NCBI RefSeq assembly: GCF_029893965.1
Contig: NZ_JARXXP010000001.1
Location: 186,001-250,000 of the forward strand
Source: Paenibacillus sp. PastM-3
Lineage (GTDB): Bacteria; Bacillota; Bacilli; Paenibacillales; Paenibacillaceae
Direction of reading: 5' to 3'
Length of the DNA stretch: 64,000 nucleotides
In this document: piece after piece, positions 31,774 to 40,283 of the stretch
Layout: each line of letters starts with the position of its first letter
Numbering within the stretch: the first letter of the stretch is position 1
The notes under the pieces: generated by a model
Database searches by the model: none
What the model saw: only the letters and a program-made list of their open reading frames with translations
What the model was told of the DNA's origin: nothing
Program-made: the position numbers and the translations under genes

Positions 31774-33129
31774 TTATAACAACGAATGGGGCAATTCCAG
31801 TGCAAAGGTTTTGTTCTCAAAACGCACCAGCGCGGTTGTTCCGGAGATGATGATATCGCCAAAATAGGTGTAGGTTAATCCGGTGTCTAATTTACCGGCT
31901 ATGTCACCGGTGCTGGCATCCATGATGAGGAAGCTGCCGTTATCATAGCTGGCAAATACAGCATTTCCCCGCTTTTGAATCAAAGTAATCCCCTGGGCCG
32001 GAGCTGCAAAGGTAACGGTCCGGTCATCCGCCAGAAAAACACCGGTCAGCACATCATTTTGATTGAAAAAGGCCATTCCTTCTGCAGGACCAGCTACCCA
32101 TGCGCCGTAATCATCATAGGTTTTGACGCCTGAGCCATTGGATTGACCCAGTGTAAACCGGGTAAGATAGCTATCTGCCTGATCCAGCTTGCCGTCAACC
32201 GTATATACATAGGGCTGCTCAATTAGGGCCAAGCTGCTTCCCATCATGCGTACATCCTCCAGCGGCTGATATTTTTCTTGCCCGGTCAGTTGTCCTGTTG
32301 CAGAATCCAGCCTTACAAGGTTCAGGCGGTGACCGGATACCGGTGATTCCCCGGGGATGTATTGCTCAGCAGCCGTCTCGCGCAGTATCATGTCATCTTC
32401 ATGTGTAGCAACAGGGCTTAAGATGCCTTCCGTGCGCCACACCTGCTGTCCGGTCGCCGGGTCCAGACCAAAGTATTGCGAGCGTATATTATCAATGGTA
32501 CTGGACACGATCAGCACCCCTTTATGCTCACCATGAATAGTGCCGGCATACATCGGAATCTCAGGGTTTGACCACAGCTGCCTGCCTGTTTCAGGATCGT
32601 AGGCGGCTACACCGCCGCTTTCATTGGCAAACAGGATTCTATCACCGCTCAAGCAGGCGTGTCCGCCTACTTCCATAGGCTGCTTGGCAACTTGCTTACT
32701 CCAGAGCTGCTTTCCGGTGTCCGCTGACAGCTTAACGAGGTGAGCACTGCCGCTTATAGTATAAATAGCGTTATCAGTGATGATTTCTGGCGTTCTGGCG
32801 TTCTCATAAGTCCAGGTGATTGCCCCGGATGAGATGCTGGCGGCATTTAGAGTATTATTGTGCGAATAGTAAAAAAAGCCGTTTGAGACAGGCGGATCAT
32901 CCGAGTACATGCCACTGCCGTCAGTCTCAGTCTCCCATAAAATCTGAAGGGGTGTGACAGCTTCCGGAGACGGTTTTGGCGTTATTTTTGCTAAAGCAGC
33001 TTCTTCTGTAACTTCATTCGGTTTCTGGTTGTTTTGACTGGAATTCGCTTCATGCGCAGCAGTGATTAGACCGTATGTAAGCAGGCCGGCGGCCAGCAGC
33101 AAAGCGAGCCCGAGAGTGGTTTTGGACAC
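31774..33129 (-). CDS. Membrane-anchored PQQ-like beta-propeller protein
   Basis: 451 aa from a GTG at 33129 (AAGGAG 9 nt upstream); a TTG at 33138 abuts that site and is unlikely. Residues 5-24 are an uncleaved or signal-type hydrophobic segment, followed by a linker rich in Asn, Pro and Lys. The rest has repeated blades of the PQQ/YncE type: DTGKQLWSKQ, ETGRQLWSNP, ATGQQVWRTE, DSATGQLTG and DASTGDIAG. Residues for PQQ binding cannot be confirmed. Upstream lies palindrome copy D, shared with the divergent 118-aa gene. Likely an extracytoplasmic binding or scaffold protein. Confidence 0.8.
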   Translation of the reverse strand: MSKTTLGLALLLAAGLLTYGLITAAHEANSSQNNQKPNEVTEEAALAKITPKPSPEAVTPLQILWETETDGSGMYSDDPPVSNGFFYYSHNNTLNAASISSGAITWTYENARTPEIITDNAIYTISGSAHLVKLSADTGKQLWSKQVAKQPMEVGGHACLSGDRILFANESGGVAAYDPETGRQLWSNPEIPMYAGTIHGEHKGVLIVSSTIDNIRSQYFGLDPATGQQVWRTEGILSPVATHEDDMILRETAAEQYIPGESPVSGHRLNLVRLDSATGQLTGQEKYQPLEDVRMMGSSLALIEQPYVYTVDGKLDQADSYLTRFTLGQSNGSGVKTYDDYGAWVAGPAEGMAFFNQNDVLTGVFLADDRTVTFAAPAQGITLIQKRGNAVFASYDNGSFLIMDASTGDIAGKLDTGLTYTYFGDIIISGTTALVRFENKTFALELPHSLL

Positions 33130-33217
33130 AGGGATCAACTCCTTGAAAGGGATTATACTTTATTGACCCCCGGATCAGGCGATTAGTTGCTGTTTGGTTA
33201 TGAAAATAATACATTAA

Positions 33218-33247
33218 TAGTTTACATAACAATATATATGTTAACTA
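33218..33247. repeat. 30-bp palindrome, copy D
   Basis: TAGTTTACATA - N8 (ACAATATA) - TATGTTAACTA, one mismatch between arms. It lies in the divergent spacer between the PQQ-like gene and the 118-aa gene, a true promoter-region location unlike copies A-C. Confidence 0.75.
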
Positions 33248-33308
33248 TATTCGCAATTAACCGATTTGGGTAATTAAAAAGCAACTACAACTCAGAGGAG
33301 GAACAATC

Positions 33309-33665
33309 ATGGGATTTAATCTCGGAGGACTGGGCGATAAGGTTCAGGGCCTTATGAATTCAGTCAAAGACGGTAATATCGGTGAGCTGCTGCAAAAGCT
33401 TCCGCTTGATCAGCTTCCGCTGGATCAGCTGTTACAAAAGCTGCCGGTCGACCAGCTGCTGTCCAGCTCGTTCCTGCAACAATTCACTCCGTTTCAGTCA
33501 CTGAAGGAGCTGCTGCAGAGCGGGGGCTTTACGGGCTCCTCAGCGGAGGATTTGAAATCCCTGCCTCAGGATCAACTAAATGAGCATGTGAATCAAACGA
33601 CCTCGTTCGGTTCATTGAAGGATATGCTGGTGAAGGCAGCCGAGTTTTATACCCAGAGAAAATAG
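33309..33665 (+). CDS. Hypothetical protein with short Leu/Gln/Asp repeats
   Basis: 118 aa; GAGGAGG 8 nt before the ATG. After MGFNLGGLGDKVQGLMNSV come near-repeats KLPLDQL, PLDQLLQ and KLPVDQLL (residues 30-50), then FQSLKELLQSGGFTGSSAED and FGSLKDMLVKAAEFY. No signal peptide or membrane segment. The pattern suggests an amphipathic helical repeat. I do not recognise the family. It has its own terminator and a divergent spacer with palindrome copy D. Confidence 0.7.
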   Translation: MGFNLGGLGDKVQGLMNSVKDGNIGELLQKLPLDQLPLDQLLQKLPVDQLLSSSFLQQFTPFQSLKELLQSGGFTGSSAEDLKSLPQDQLNEHVNQTTSFGSLKDMLVKAAEFYTQRK

Positions 33666-33670
33666 CGGAC

Positions 33671-33720
33671 AAAAAAGTGGCAGTGGGGGACGTATTTCGT
33701 TCTTGGCTGCCACTTTTTTT
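33671..33720. terminator. Bidirectional terminator
   Basis: AAAAAAGTGGCAG / CTGCCACTTTTTT, 13-bp stem, T-run on both strands; serves the 118-aa gene and hisC. Confidence 0.85.
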
Positions 33721-33733
33721 GATAAAAGTATCT

Positions 33734-34810
33734 TTAACTATCCTTTCTAGCTTCATAAATAATACTGCGCAGCTGTAGCACAACCTCTTCCATTTCTTCC
33801 TCTGTCCCGATGCTGATCCTCAGAAAGTTGTCAATCTTCGGCAGAGCGAAATACCTGACCAGAATACCCGCATTGCGAAGCTGTTCAAAGATATATTTTG
33901 CCCCTACAGCGGGGTGGGAAATAAAGATGAAATTAGACTTTGAATCGGTGACATAGAAATTCATTGCTGTAAGTCTGCGCATCGTTTCATTTCGGGTATG
34001 GATGATTCTGCTAACCGTTTGCTTATAGTAATCTTCATCATTAATAGCCGCTTGCGCTCCAGCCAATGCAAGTCTATCTAATGTATAAGAATTGAACGAG
34101 TTTTTGACGCGGTTCAGTCCTTCGATTAGCTCAGGATTTCCAATAGCATAACCTACACGCAAGCCGGCTAGGGCATACGATTTGGAAAGAGTGTGTATCA
34201 CAAGCAGGTTGGGGAATTCGTCCACCAGGGAAACCGAAGATTCACTGGCAAAATCGATATATGCTTCATCAACGATTACAATGTGTTCTGTATGGGCTGT
34301 GAGCAGAATTCGAATATCCTCCGTGCTCAGGGCTAGAGCAGTTGGCGCATTAGGGTTGGCAATGATGCTGCTGCTGTTTTGAACTGCAAAGAGAGTTACG
34401 GGTATAGAGAAATCTTCGTTTAGGGGAATGAGCGTATAGGGAACTTTATAAAGTTCAGCATAAACGGGATAAAAGCTGTAGGTAATATCAGGAAAGCAGA
34501 CAGGACGATCTTCATCAAAAAAAGCCTGAAACGCAAAAGCCAGTATCTCATCTGACCCATTGCCAACAAAAACATGATCAGGACTTACTTTTCTCGCTTT
34601 GGCAATGGCCTCAATCAACTCGCGGCAATGTGGGTCAGGATACAGCCGTAAGTCTTCATTAGCTGCACAGGAAATAGCGTTTATTACGCTTGGAGAAGGG
34701 GGATAGGGATTCTCGTTAGTGTTAAGTTTTATGTATCGGCGGTTATGGGGTTGTTCTCCCGGCACATATGGAGTCAATGAGCGGGTATTGTGATTCCAAA
34801 ATTTACTCAT
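33734..34810 (-). CDS. hisC: Histidinol-phosphate aminotransferase
   Basis: PLP enzyme of histidine synthesis (also able to serve in Tyr/Phe transamination in Bacilli), 358 aa. AGGAGG precedes the ATG. Motifs: YIKLNTNENPYPPSPSV, VFVGNGSDEIL, IIANPNAPTALAL (PNAPTG variant), IVDEAYIDFA, HTLSKSYALAGLRVGYAIG with the PLP lysine, and FLRISIGTEEEM. It stands alone, outside a his operon, and is somewhat AT-richer than its neighbours, so it may be a second copy. Confidence 0.93.
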   Translation of the reverse strand: MSKFWNHNTRSLTPYVPGEQPHNRRYIKLNTNENPYPPSPSVINAISCAANEDLRLYPDPHCRELIEAIAKARKVSPDHVFVGNGSDEILAFAFQAFFDEDRPVCFPDITYSFYPVYAELYKVPYTLIPLNEDFSIPVTLFAVQNSSSIIANPNAPTALALSTEDIRILLTAHTEHIVIVDEAYIDFASESSVSLVDEFPNLLVIHTLSKSYALAGLRVGYAIGNPELIEGLNRVKNSFNSYTLDRLALAGAQAAINDEDYYKQTVSRIIHTRNETMRRLTAMNFYVTDSKSNFIFISHPAVGAKYIFEQLRNAGILVRYFALPKIDNFLRISIGTEEEMEEVVLQLRSIIYEARKDS

Positions 34811-34884
34811 CAGTCAGATCCTCCTATATTCTCTATCAGGAAATAATACCTAATAAATCGCAAAAAAAGTATTAAAAATATTGC

Positions 34885-34924
34885 AACAAGCCCGCACGGA
34901 TCATTCTCCGGATGCGGGCTTGTT
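34885..34924 (-). terminator. Terminator of the esterase gene
   Basis: AACAAGCCCGCA / TGCGGGCTTGTT, 12-bp stem with inner GGAT/TCCG pairing, downstream of the minus-strand esterase gene. Confidence 0.8.
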
Positions 34925-34960
34925 TCTGTTTCTGTATATGAATCCCCAGTAAATAAAGCT

Positions 34961-35911
34961 TTAGTTCTTCAGCCAGGCGGTTGCCAGCAGCAAGGCACCC
35001 TTTTTCGCTTCGGTATCTGCCATTGCATTCAGCATCACGAAGTCATGGATGATTCCCTGGAATCGTACAGCGGTAACAGGTACTCCTGCTTCGCGCAGCT
35101 TATTGGCATAGGCTTCGCCTTCATCACGCAGCACATCCGCTTCTCCGGTTATAATCAGCGCTTCCGGCAGACCGCTCAGCTGCTCCAGGCTGGCCCGGAG
35201 CGGAGAGGCGGTGATCTGCGCCCGTTCTTCGGGGTCAGTTGTATATTGATCCCAGAACCATTGCATGCCTGTACGCTGCAGGAAATAGCCTTCAGCGAAC
35301 AGATGATACGATTCTGTATCAAATGCGGCATCCGTCACCGGATAGAACAGCAGCTGCTTGGCGATCTTTGGTCCGCTGCGTTCCTTGGCCATCAAGGTAA
35401 TGGCAGCTGTCATATTTCCGCCGACACTGTCACCGGCCACGGTCACATTCCCGCTGTCCAGCCCATTTTTCCCGCCGTCCTTGGCAACCCATTCCAGAAC
35501 GGCGTAAATTTCTTCAATGGCGGTAGGATATTTTGCTTCCGGCGACAGGCTGTATTCAGGAAAAACAACTGCAGCTTCAGCACCGACTGCCAGCTCACGG
35601 ATCAGCCGGTCATGCGTGTGGCTGTTGCCGAACACCCAGCCGGCGCCATGAATATAGAGGATGACCGGCAGGTCGTCACCGACTCTGTTCAGCGGACGGA
35701 TAATCCGCACCGGCACACTACCGCCGGGGCCGCCAGAGACGGTAAGATCCTGAATGTCGACTGCTGGTTTATCTATTTCGCCGGACTGAACACTGTTTAC
35801 TGTTTCCCGGCCCTTTTCCGGACCAAGGTCAGGCAGAAAAGGAGGCTCTGAGTTGTCATTCGCAAATTGCAGGGCAGCTGGCTCCAGTACGATTTTGTTA
35901 TAATCAGACAT
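34961..35911 (-). CDS. Alpha/beta hydrolase (HSL/Aes-type esterase)
   Basis: Carboxylesterase of the hormone-sensitive-lipase family, 316 aa from the ATG at 35911 (GAAGGAGAG upstream). Oxyanion motif HGAGW (HGGGW variant), nucleophile GDSVGGN (GDSAGGN variant), acid Asp in GEADVLRDEGE and catalytic His in GIIHDFV. Substrates of the family are short acyl esters. No signal peptide, so cytoplasmic. Monocistronic. Confidence 0.92.
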   Translation of the reverse strand: MSDYNKIVLEPAALQFANDNSEPPFLPDLGPEKGRETVNSVQSGEIDKPAVDIQDLTVSGGPGGSVPVRIIRPLNRVGDDLPVILYIHGAGWVFGNSHTHDRLIRELAVGAEAAVVFPEYSLSPEAKYPTAIEEIYAVLEWVAKDGGKNGLDSGNVTVAGDSVGGNMTAAITLMAKERSGPKIAKQLLFYPVTDAAFDTESYHLFAEGYFLQRTGMQWFWDQYTTDPEERAQITASPLRASLEQLSGLPEALIITGEADVLRDEGEAYANKLREAGVPVTAVRFQGIIHDFVMLNAMADTEAKKGALLLATAWLKN

Positions 35912-36082
35912 ATAGTATCTCTCCTTCTCGTTATAAATTTTGGTATGCTCTCTTCCATCCATAACCCGCTGCAAACATTCTGAAACGATTCACTCCGCCC
36001 GGCAACGAAAAGGGACTGTTAGAGAAATGATAAAAAAGCAACTTTTTACCAGGGCAACCGTCTATACAGGTGAGGTGATATT

Positions 36083-36661
36083 GTGAAAACATACCTGAAA
36101 GTAATTTCTATTGCTCTGCTTGTCATGATGTTATCTGCCTGCAGCCGGCATAACACAGCAGATAATCCAATGAATAGTGCGCCGACACCAGAACCGAAGC
36201 AGATAGCTGAACCCATTAAATCGGGTGAGCCAGCGGGTACATCTGCCGTTGAGACAGCGGTCAAAGCAAATAGATCCTACAGGGCCCAGCCCCCGCTGCC
36301 TGTAATTACGGCTGGAGCTGCGGCGATTCCGGCAGTACAGAGCGGCTATTGCTGGGATTATCTGGGGTGTGCAGATATTGCTATAGGAGCACAGAGGTAT
36401 GAAGGCATGTCACTGACGGTTGTTCAGCCGGGTGAAAGAATCGGTATCGTCCTGAATTATGAGCCGCAGCCGTCAAGTGTTGTAGTAGCAGCAGTCGGGG
36501 ATGATAATGCATATGATCCGGTTCCTTTAATAGAAGGCGGTATTTCAGCACCTGAGGAGAAGGGCGTTTACTACTATATGTATTTTGCCAATTGGACCAC
36601 CGAAGACGGTGTATATACTTTGAATCAGACCTCGGCGGTGTTTGCTTTTGAAGTTAGGTAG
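36083..36661 (+). CDS. Lipoprotein of unknown function
   Basis: 192 aa; GTG start behind GAGGTGATATT. The signal peptide ends with lipobox LSAC (Cys at residue 20). A spacer rich in Pro, Glu and Ala leads to a probable beta-domain (GYCWDYLGCADIAIGA, two cysteines; LTVVQPGERIGIVLNYEP). I do not recognise the family. It lies alone in front of a hairpin that separates it from the convergent exporter gene. Confidence 0.75.
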   Translation: MKTYLKVISIALLVMMLSACSRHNTADNPMNSAPTPEPKQIAEPIKSGEPAGTSAVETAVKANRSYRAQPPLPVITAGAAAIPAVQSGYCWDYLGCADIAIGAQRYEGMSLTVVQPGERIGIVLNYEPQPSSVVVAAVGDDNAYDPVPLIEGGISAPEEKGVYYYMYFANWTTEDGVYTLNQTSAVFAFEVR

Positions 36662-36678
36662 CTTGGAACGAACATTAA

Positions 36679-36717
36679 AGGCCGCGTTTCCCTATAGATT
36701 AAGGGATTTCGCGGCCT
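36679..36717. terminator. Hairpin between convergent genes
   Basis: AGGCCGCG...TCCCT / AGGGA...CGCGGCCT with an internal loop. The tail is GTGTGTGTG rather than T-rich, so termination strength is doubtful. Confidence 0.5.
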
Positions 36718-36753
36718 GTGTGTGTGTGACCCTTGCACACATAACCATTTGGT

Positions 36754-38070
36754 TTAAATCACATTGGACTTGTTCTGTTGCGTTTCCTTCTCCGGCAGGT
36801 CAGGTAAAGAGCGGCGGCTGTTCCGAAGCCAGACAACGGCCGTAAAGCATGCCACAATCACAATCGGGTAGCCAATTGCCCAGCCGGTAAACGGAAATAC
36901 GGCCACAGTAGCGCTGAAAGAAATCCAGCTGATCACAACACCGAGACGGCTGCCTTTCAGAAGTCGGATGCCTGCGGCACAGCCTCCAATATACGTCAGG
37001 ATGAAGGTGGCGTTCGGAAACTGGATTAGAGTGGTGATGGACAGCAGGCCACTTCCATAAAGGAATAGTACCACTGCATAGCAGCCCATAAGAAATATTG
37101 TGGCACCCGATGGTGTATGATACCGTGCCGTCAGTCGGCTCATCCACCGGGGGGCATAGCCCTGGCGGGCTAAAGCAAACGCCACGCGCGAAGCGGCACT
37201 GGTGTAAGCGATGATGGTCGCAGTACAGATGAACATCCCCGTAAGTCCCGCGATAAATCCGCCCCATGCTCCCAGCGGCTGGCTGATGATCCATACCAGT
37301 GAGGAGTCGGCGCCGCCGCGCAGATAGCTCTGTGTACCGACTGTCGCCAGCGCAGACAGGAAGTACAGAACCCCTACAATAACCGCGGCAACGGTTACCC
37401 CTTTAATCGCAGCCCGCTGCGGGTCTTTAAATTCTTCTGACAGGTGGGACACGGCTTCCCAGCCGATAAAGCACCAGAACAGGATCGCCGCGGCCTGCCC
37501 GATACTGGTCCAGCCGCGAGGTATAAATGGAGTAAAATGTGCGCTTTCCATCCGGGGAAGCGCTGCGGCGAATGAGAAGACCAGCACGGAGACAATTGCG
37601 ATCACAACGGCGATTTGCACTTTGCCGGCGACCTGCATCCCGATCCAGTTCGTGATCAGTCCAACTGCCAGCATAGCGGAAGCCAGGGCAATTCTTGCCC
37701 CATCACCCCAGCCCATTGCGGCAGTCATATAGCCCGCTCCCGTCAAGGCAGCTACCGGTCCGCCGATCGGGACGGACATCAGGAAGAACCAGCCGACCAT
37801 TGCCCCGGCCCGCGGCCCGAAGGCCAAAGTGACGAAATGAGAGACTCCGCCGGCGTTTGGATACTTGGCCGACAGCAGTCCCATCGACAACGCCAGCGGA
37901 AGAATAAGCAGGGTCATAAAGCCCCAGGCCAGCAGGGATGCCGGTCCGGCTATTTCTGCCGCCAGGCCTGGCACGATCAGCACCCCGGATCCGAGCACGG
38001 CTCCAATATAGAGGGCAATGGCCTGCGGCATGCCGATATTACGTTGTAAGGAATGATTTTGCTTCATCAA
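36754..38070 (-). CDS. YjeH-like APC family amino-acid exporter
   Basis: 438-aa amino acid-polyamine-organocation transporter, about 12 membrane segments. It opens GMPQAIALYIGAVLGSGVLIVPGLAAEIAGPAS and continues YPNAGGVSHFVTLAFG and WCFIGWEAVSHLSEEFKDPQRA, a strong likeness to E. coli YjeH, an exporter of methionine and branched-chain amino acids. It is divergent from a LysR regulator with a 116-bp spacer, the usual layout for a LysR-controlled exporter. Export of a hydrophobic amino acid is a good inference. Confidence 0.88.
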   Translation of the reverse strand: MMKQNHSLQRNIGMPQAIALYIGAVLGSGVLIVPGLAAEIAGPASLLAWGFMTLLILPLALSMGLLSAKYPNAGGVSHFVTLAFGPRAGAMVGWFFLMSVPIGGPVAALTGAGYMTAAMGWGDGARIALASAMLAVGLITNWIGMQVAGKVQIAVVIAIVSVLVFSFAAALPRMESAHFTPFIPRGWTSIGQAAAILFWCFIGWEAVSHLSEEFKDPQRAAIKGVTVAAVIVGVLYFLSALATVGTQSYLRGGADSSLVWIISQPLGAWGGFIAGLTGMFICTATIIAYTSAASRVAFALARQGYAPRWMSRLTARYHTPSGATIFLMGCYAVVLFLYGSGLLSITTLIQFPNATFILTYIGGCAAGIRLLKGSRLGVVISWISFSATVAVFPFTGWAIGYPIVIVACFTAVVWLRNSRRSLPDLPEKETQQNKSNVI

Positions 38071-38108
38071 ATTATCCTGCTTTCCTTGTATTTAAATATA
38101 GAATATCA

Positions 38109-38140
38109 GATAATAGATCCATTGGAAAAACGGAATTATC
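38109..38140. promoter_or_regulatory. Inverted repeat in the LysR/exporter spacer
   Basis: GATAAT - N20 - ATTATC. In the same spacer ATCCATT occurs twice (about 38117 and 38149). Position fits a LysR binding region; weak sequence evidence. Confidence 0.35.
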
Positions 38141-38186
38141 GAATAACATCCATTCAAAATACCGATAGGAGGCCGGATAGTTAGTT

Positions 38187-39101
38187 ATGGAATCACGGCA
38201 TTTATTTACTTTCCTGGTTGTAGTCGAGGCTGGCAGCTTTACGAGGGCCGCCCAGAAACTGGACTATGCGCAATCAAGCATAACGGGACAGATTCAGGCG
38301 CTGGAAACGGAGCTCGGCCAGCCTTTATTTGACCGGATCGGCAAAAAAATTATTCTGACCGATGCCGGGCGCCGCCTGCTGCCCTATGCCCAGGAAATCT
38401 CCCGGATGCATACCCTGGCCCAGGATGCGCTGCGCTCCGAAACAGAGCTGTCAGGCGTGCTGCGCATTGGTGCACCGGAATCGCTGGCTGCCTTTCGCCT
38501 GCCCGGAATTATCAAGGAATTCCGCGGCAGCCATCCGAAGGTGCAGATTACCCTCAAGCCGGGGGCCTGCTGGGAGCTGACTGAGTTTGTCCGTACCGGC
38601 GAGCTTGATCTTGCTTTTCTGCTCCAGCCCGAAACAGAATATAAGGACTTAATCTGCGAAACGCTGATTCATGAAGCTATGACCCTGGTTGCGCCGCTCG
38701 ATCATCCGCTTGTACGTCTGGAGGAGGTGGTCCCGCTTGATCTCAAGGACCAAACGATCCTGCATACAGAGAAAGGCTGTACCTACCGTTTATTATTTGA
38801 GCGTCATCTCAACAGCCATGGCGTTTTTCCTGATCCCAATCTGGAATTCTGGAGCATTGAAGCGATTAAGCAGTGTGTGATGTCCGGTCTGGGCATTTCC
38901 TTCCTGCCGCTGATCACGGTCCGAAACGAGCTGGCAGAAGGTAAGCTGGCGCGGCTTAACTGGAATGATGAATCCCAGCGGGTAGCTACACAAATCGTTT
39001 ATCATAACAAAAAGTGGATGTCACCTGCACTGCAGCAGTTTTTGCAGATGGTTCAGAACCATGCAGCCAAATGGCGCAATAACGGAGGTGAACAGCAGTG
39101 A
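38187..39101 (+). CDS. LysR-family transcriptional regulator
   Basis: 304 aa. N-terminal winged helix: LFTFLVVVEAGSFTRAAQKLDYAQSSITGQIQALETELGQPLFDR. The effector domain starts near residue 90 (GVLRIGAPESLAAFRLPGIIKEF). Divergent from the YjeH-like exporter, its probable target. Unusually its stop codon overlaps the start of a tyrosine recombinase gene (GTGA), so the two are translationally coupled. Confidence 0.93.
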   Translation: MESRHLFTFLVVVEAGSFTRAAQKLDYAQSSITGQIQALETELGQPLFDRIGKKIILTDAGRRLLPYAQEISRMHTLAQDALRSETELSGVLRIGAPESLAAFRLPGIIKEFRGSHPKVQITLKPGACWELTEFVRTGELDLAFLLQPETEYKDLICETLIHEAMTLVAPLDHPLVRLEEVVPLDLKDQTILHTEKGCTYRLLFERHLNSHGVFPDPNLEFWSIEAIKQCVMSGLGISFLPLITVRNELAEGKLARLNWNDESQRVATQIVYHNKKWMSPALQQFLQMVQNHAAKWRNNGGEQQ

Positions 39102-40030
39102 CTGAATACGAGAATGATTATGAAGAGGAGCTGGAGGCTTTTCTGATCTGGATGAAGGATGCCGGATTTACGGCGTACACCCAGAAATCTTATATGGCGG
39201 ATGTGCGGGAATTTCTCAACGGGCTTAACGGGAAACGGCTGGAATCCGTCAAAAAACTGCATGTGGTCTCGTATCTGACCTCTGTACGTGAGCGGGGGGT
39301 TAGTGACTCAACACGTAACCGCAAGCATGCGTCTATTAACTGCCTGTTCCGGGCGCTGATTGAGCTTGAGCTGCTTACTGTCAACCCGGCGGCAGGCATC
39401 AAAAAATCTAAAACCGAAAAAAACCGTGAGCCGGTTTATCTGGATGAAGGCGATCTGCAGCAGTTTTTGTCAGCCGTCAGCGGTAAATACCGCAGCCGCA
39501 ACCTGGCAGTCTTCCTGCTAATGTCGTACATGGGTTTACGGGTAGGAGAAGTGCATACGCTTAATCTTAATGATTACAGTCCGGACCGGCGCTTGCTCCG
39601 TGTGTTTGGTAAGGGGCGCAAATGGCGGAATGTCCCTGTTCCTGATGCTGTCGCACCTTATCTGGAGGAGGCGATTGCCGGGCGATTGTCACCGTGGCGC
39701 AGCAAGGAAGAAGCCATGTTTATCTCGCAAAAAGGCCGGAGGCTATCGATCCGCGGGATTCAGGGCATCGCAGCCGGTACGTTTGAGCGTTTCCAGCAGA
39801 GTGTGCCCGAGGCGCACCGCAGGCCGTATTCCAGCCATAAGCTGCGTCATTCCTTTGCTACCATGCTGCTGCGTAAGGGAGCGGATTTGCGCACGGTACA
39901 GGAGCTGTTGGGTCATTCTTCGATTCAGACAACGACTGTCTATACGCACATTACGAGCCGGGAGAAGGAAGAGGCGATGGCTAAACTTGAGATTAGCATG
40001 CCGGAGAAGGAAGCAGCAGTTACGGAGTAA
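39098..40030 (+). CDS. XerC/D-like tyrosine recombinase
   Basis: 310-aa site-specific recombinase; GTG start with GGAGGTGA upstream. N-terminal SAM-like domain (residues 5-90: YTQKSYMADVREFL). Catalytic residues: Arg in MSYMGLRVGEVHTL, Lys in FGKGRKWRNVP, HKLRHSFATMLL, LGHSSIQTT and Tyr in TTVYTHI, so all are present. It differs clearly from the XerS protein at 16.8-17.9 kb. Overlap with a LysR gene and lack of any other mobile-element gene nearby are odd. Target site unknown. Confidence 0.9.
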   Translation: MTEYENDYEEELEAFLIWMKDAGFTAYTQKSYMADVREFLNGLNGKRLESVKKLHVVSYLTSVRERGVSDSTRNRKHASINCLFRALIELELLTVNPAAGIKKSKTEKNREPVYLDEGDLQQFLSAVSGKYRSRNLAVFLLMSYMGLRVGEVHTLNLNDYSPDRRLLRVFGKGRKWRNVPVPDAVAPYLEEAIAGRLSPWRSKEEAMFISQKGRRLSIRGIQGIAAGTFERFQQSVPEAHRRPYSSHKLRHSFATMLLRKGADLRTVQELLGHSSIQTTTVYTHITSREKEEAMAKLEISMPEKEAAVTE

Positions 40031-40095
40031 CTGAATTCCTAATCATACAAAGCAGAGTTCAGCTTATTTTTCGCTACAACCCTAATTTTTATCAG

Positions 40096-40125
40096 CCGGA
40101 GGACGTGTACGTCCACGGTTTTTTT
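40096..40125 (+). terminator. Terminator after the LysR-recombinase pair
   Basis: CCG-GGACG / CGTCC-CGG with small internal loop, then T7. Confidence 0.8.
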
Positions 40126-40283
40126 GCTTTCTTACAGCATAAGTATTTGTTAGTATAAAGTTTTCTTTAAGTATAACTTGTTATTATTTTGTTTTTCAAT
40201 TATCCTAACAAAAGATAGACAGTAGTTATAAATGTTATACAGCGGAGAGAAGCTGATGACTTTATCAATGGGAGGATACAGCG

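Noticed and set aside
36717..36742. TGTGTG...CACACA near 36720-36740 as a third Fnr/Crp box
   Set aside because: It does not fit TGTGA-N6-TCACA, and lies between convergent gene ends rather than before a gene.
15298..40030. A prophage or large integrative element spanning both tyrosine recombinases
   Set aside because: No phage structural, replication, relaxase or transposase genes; nearly all genes between are ordinary metabolic or transport genes.
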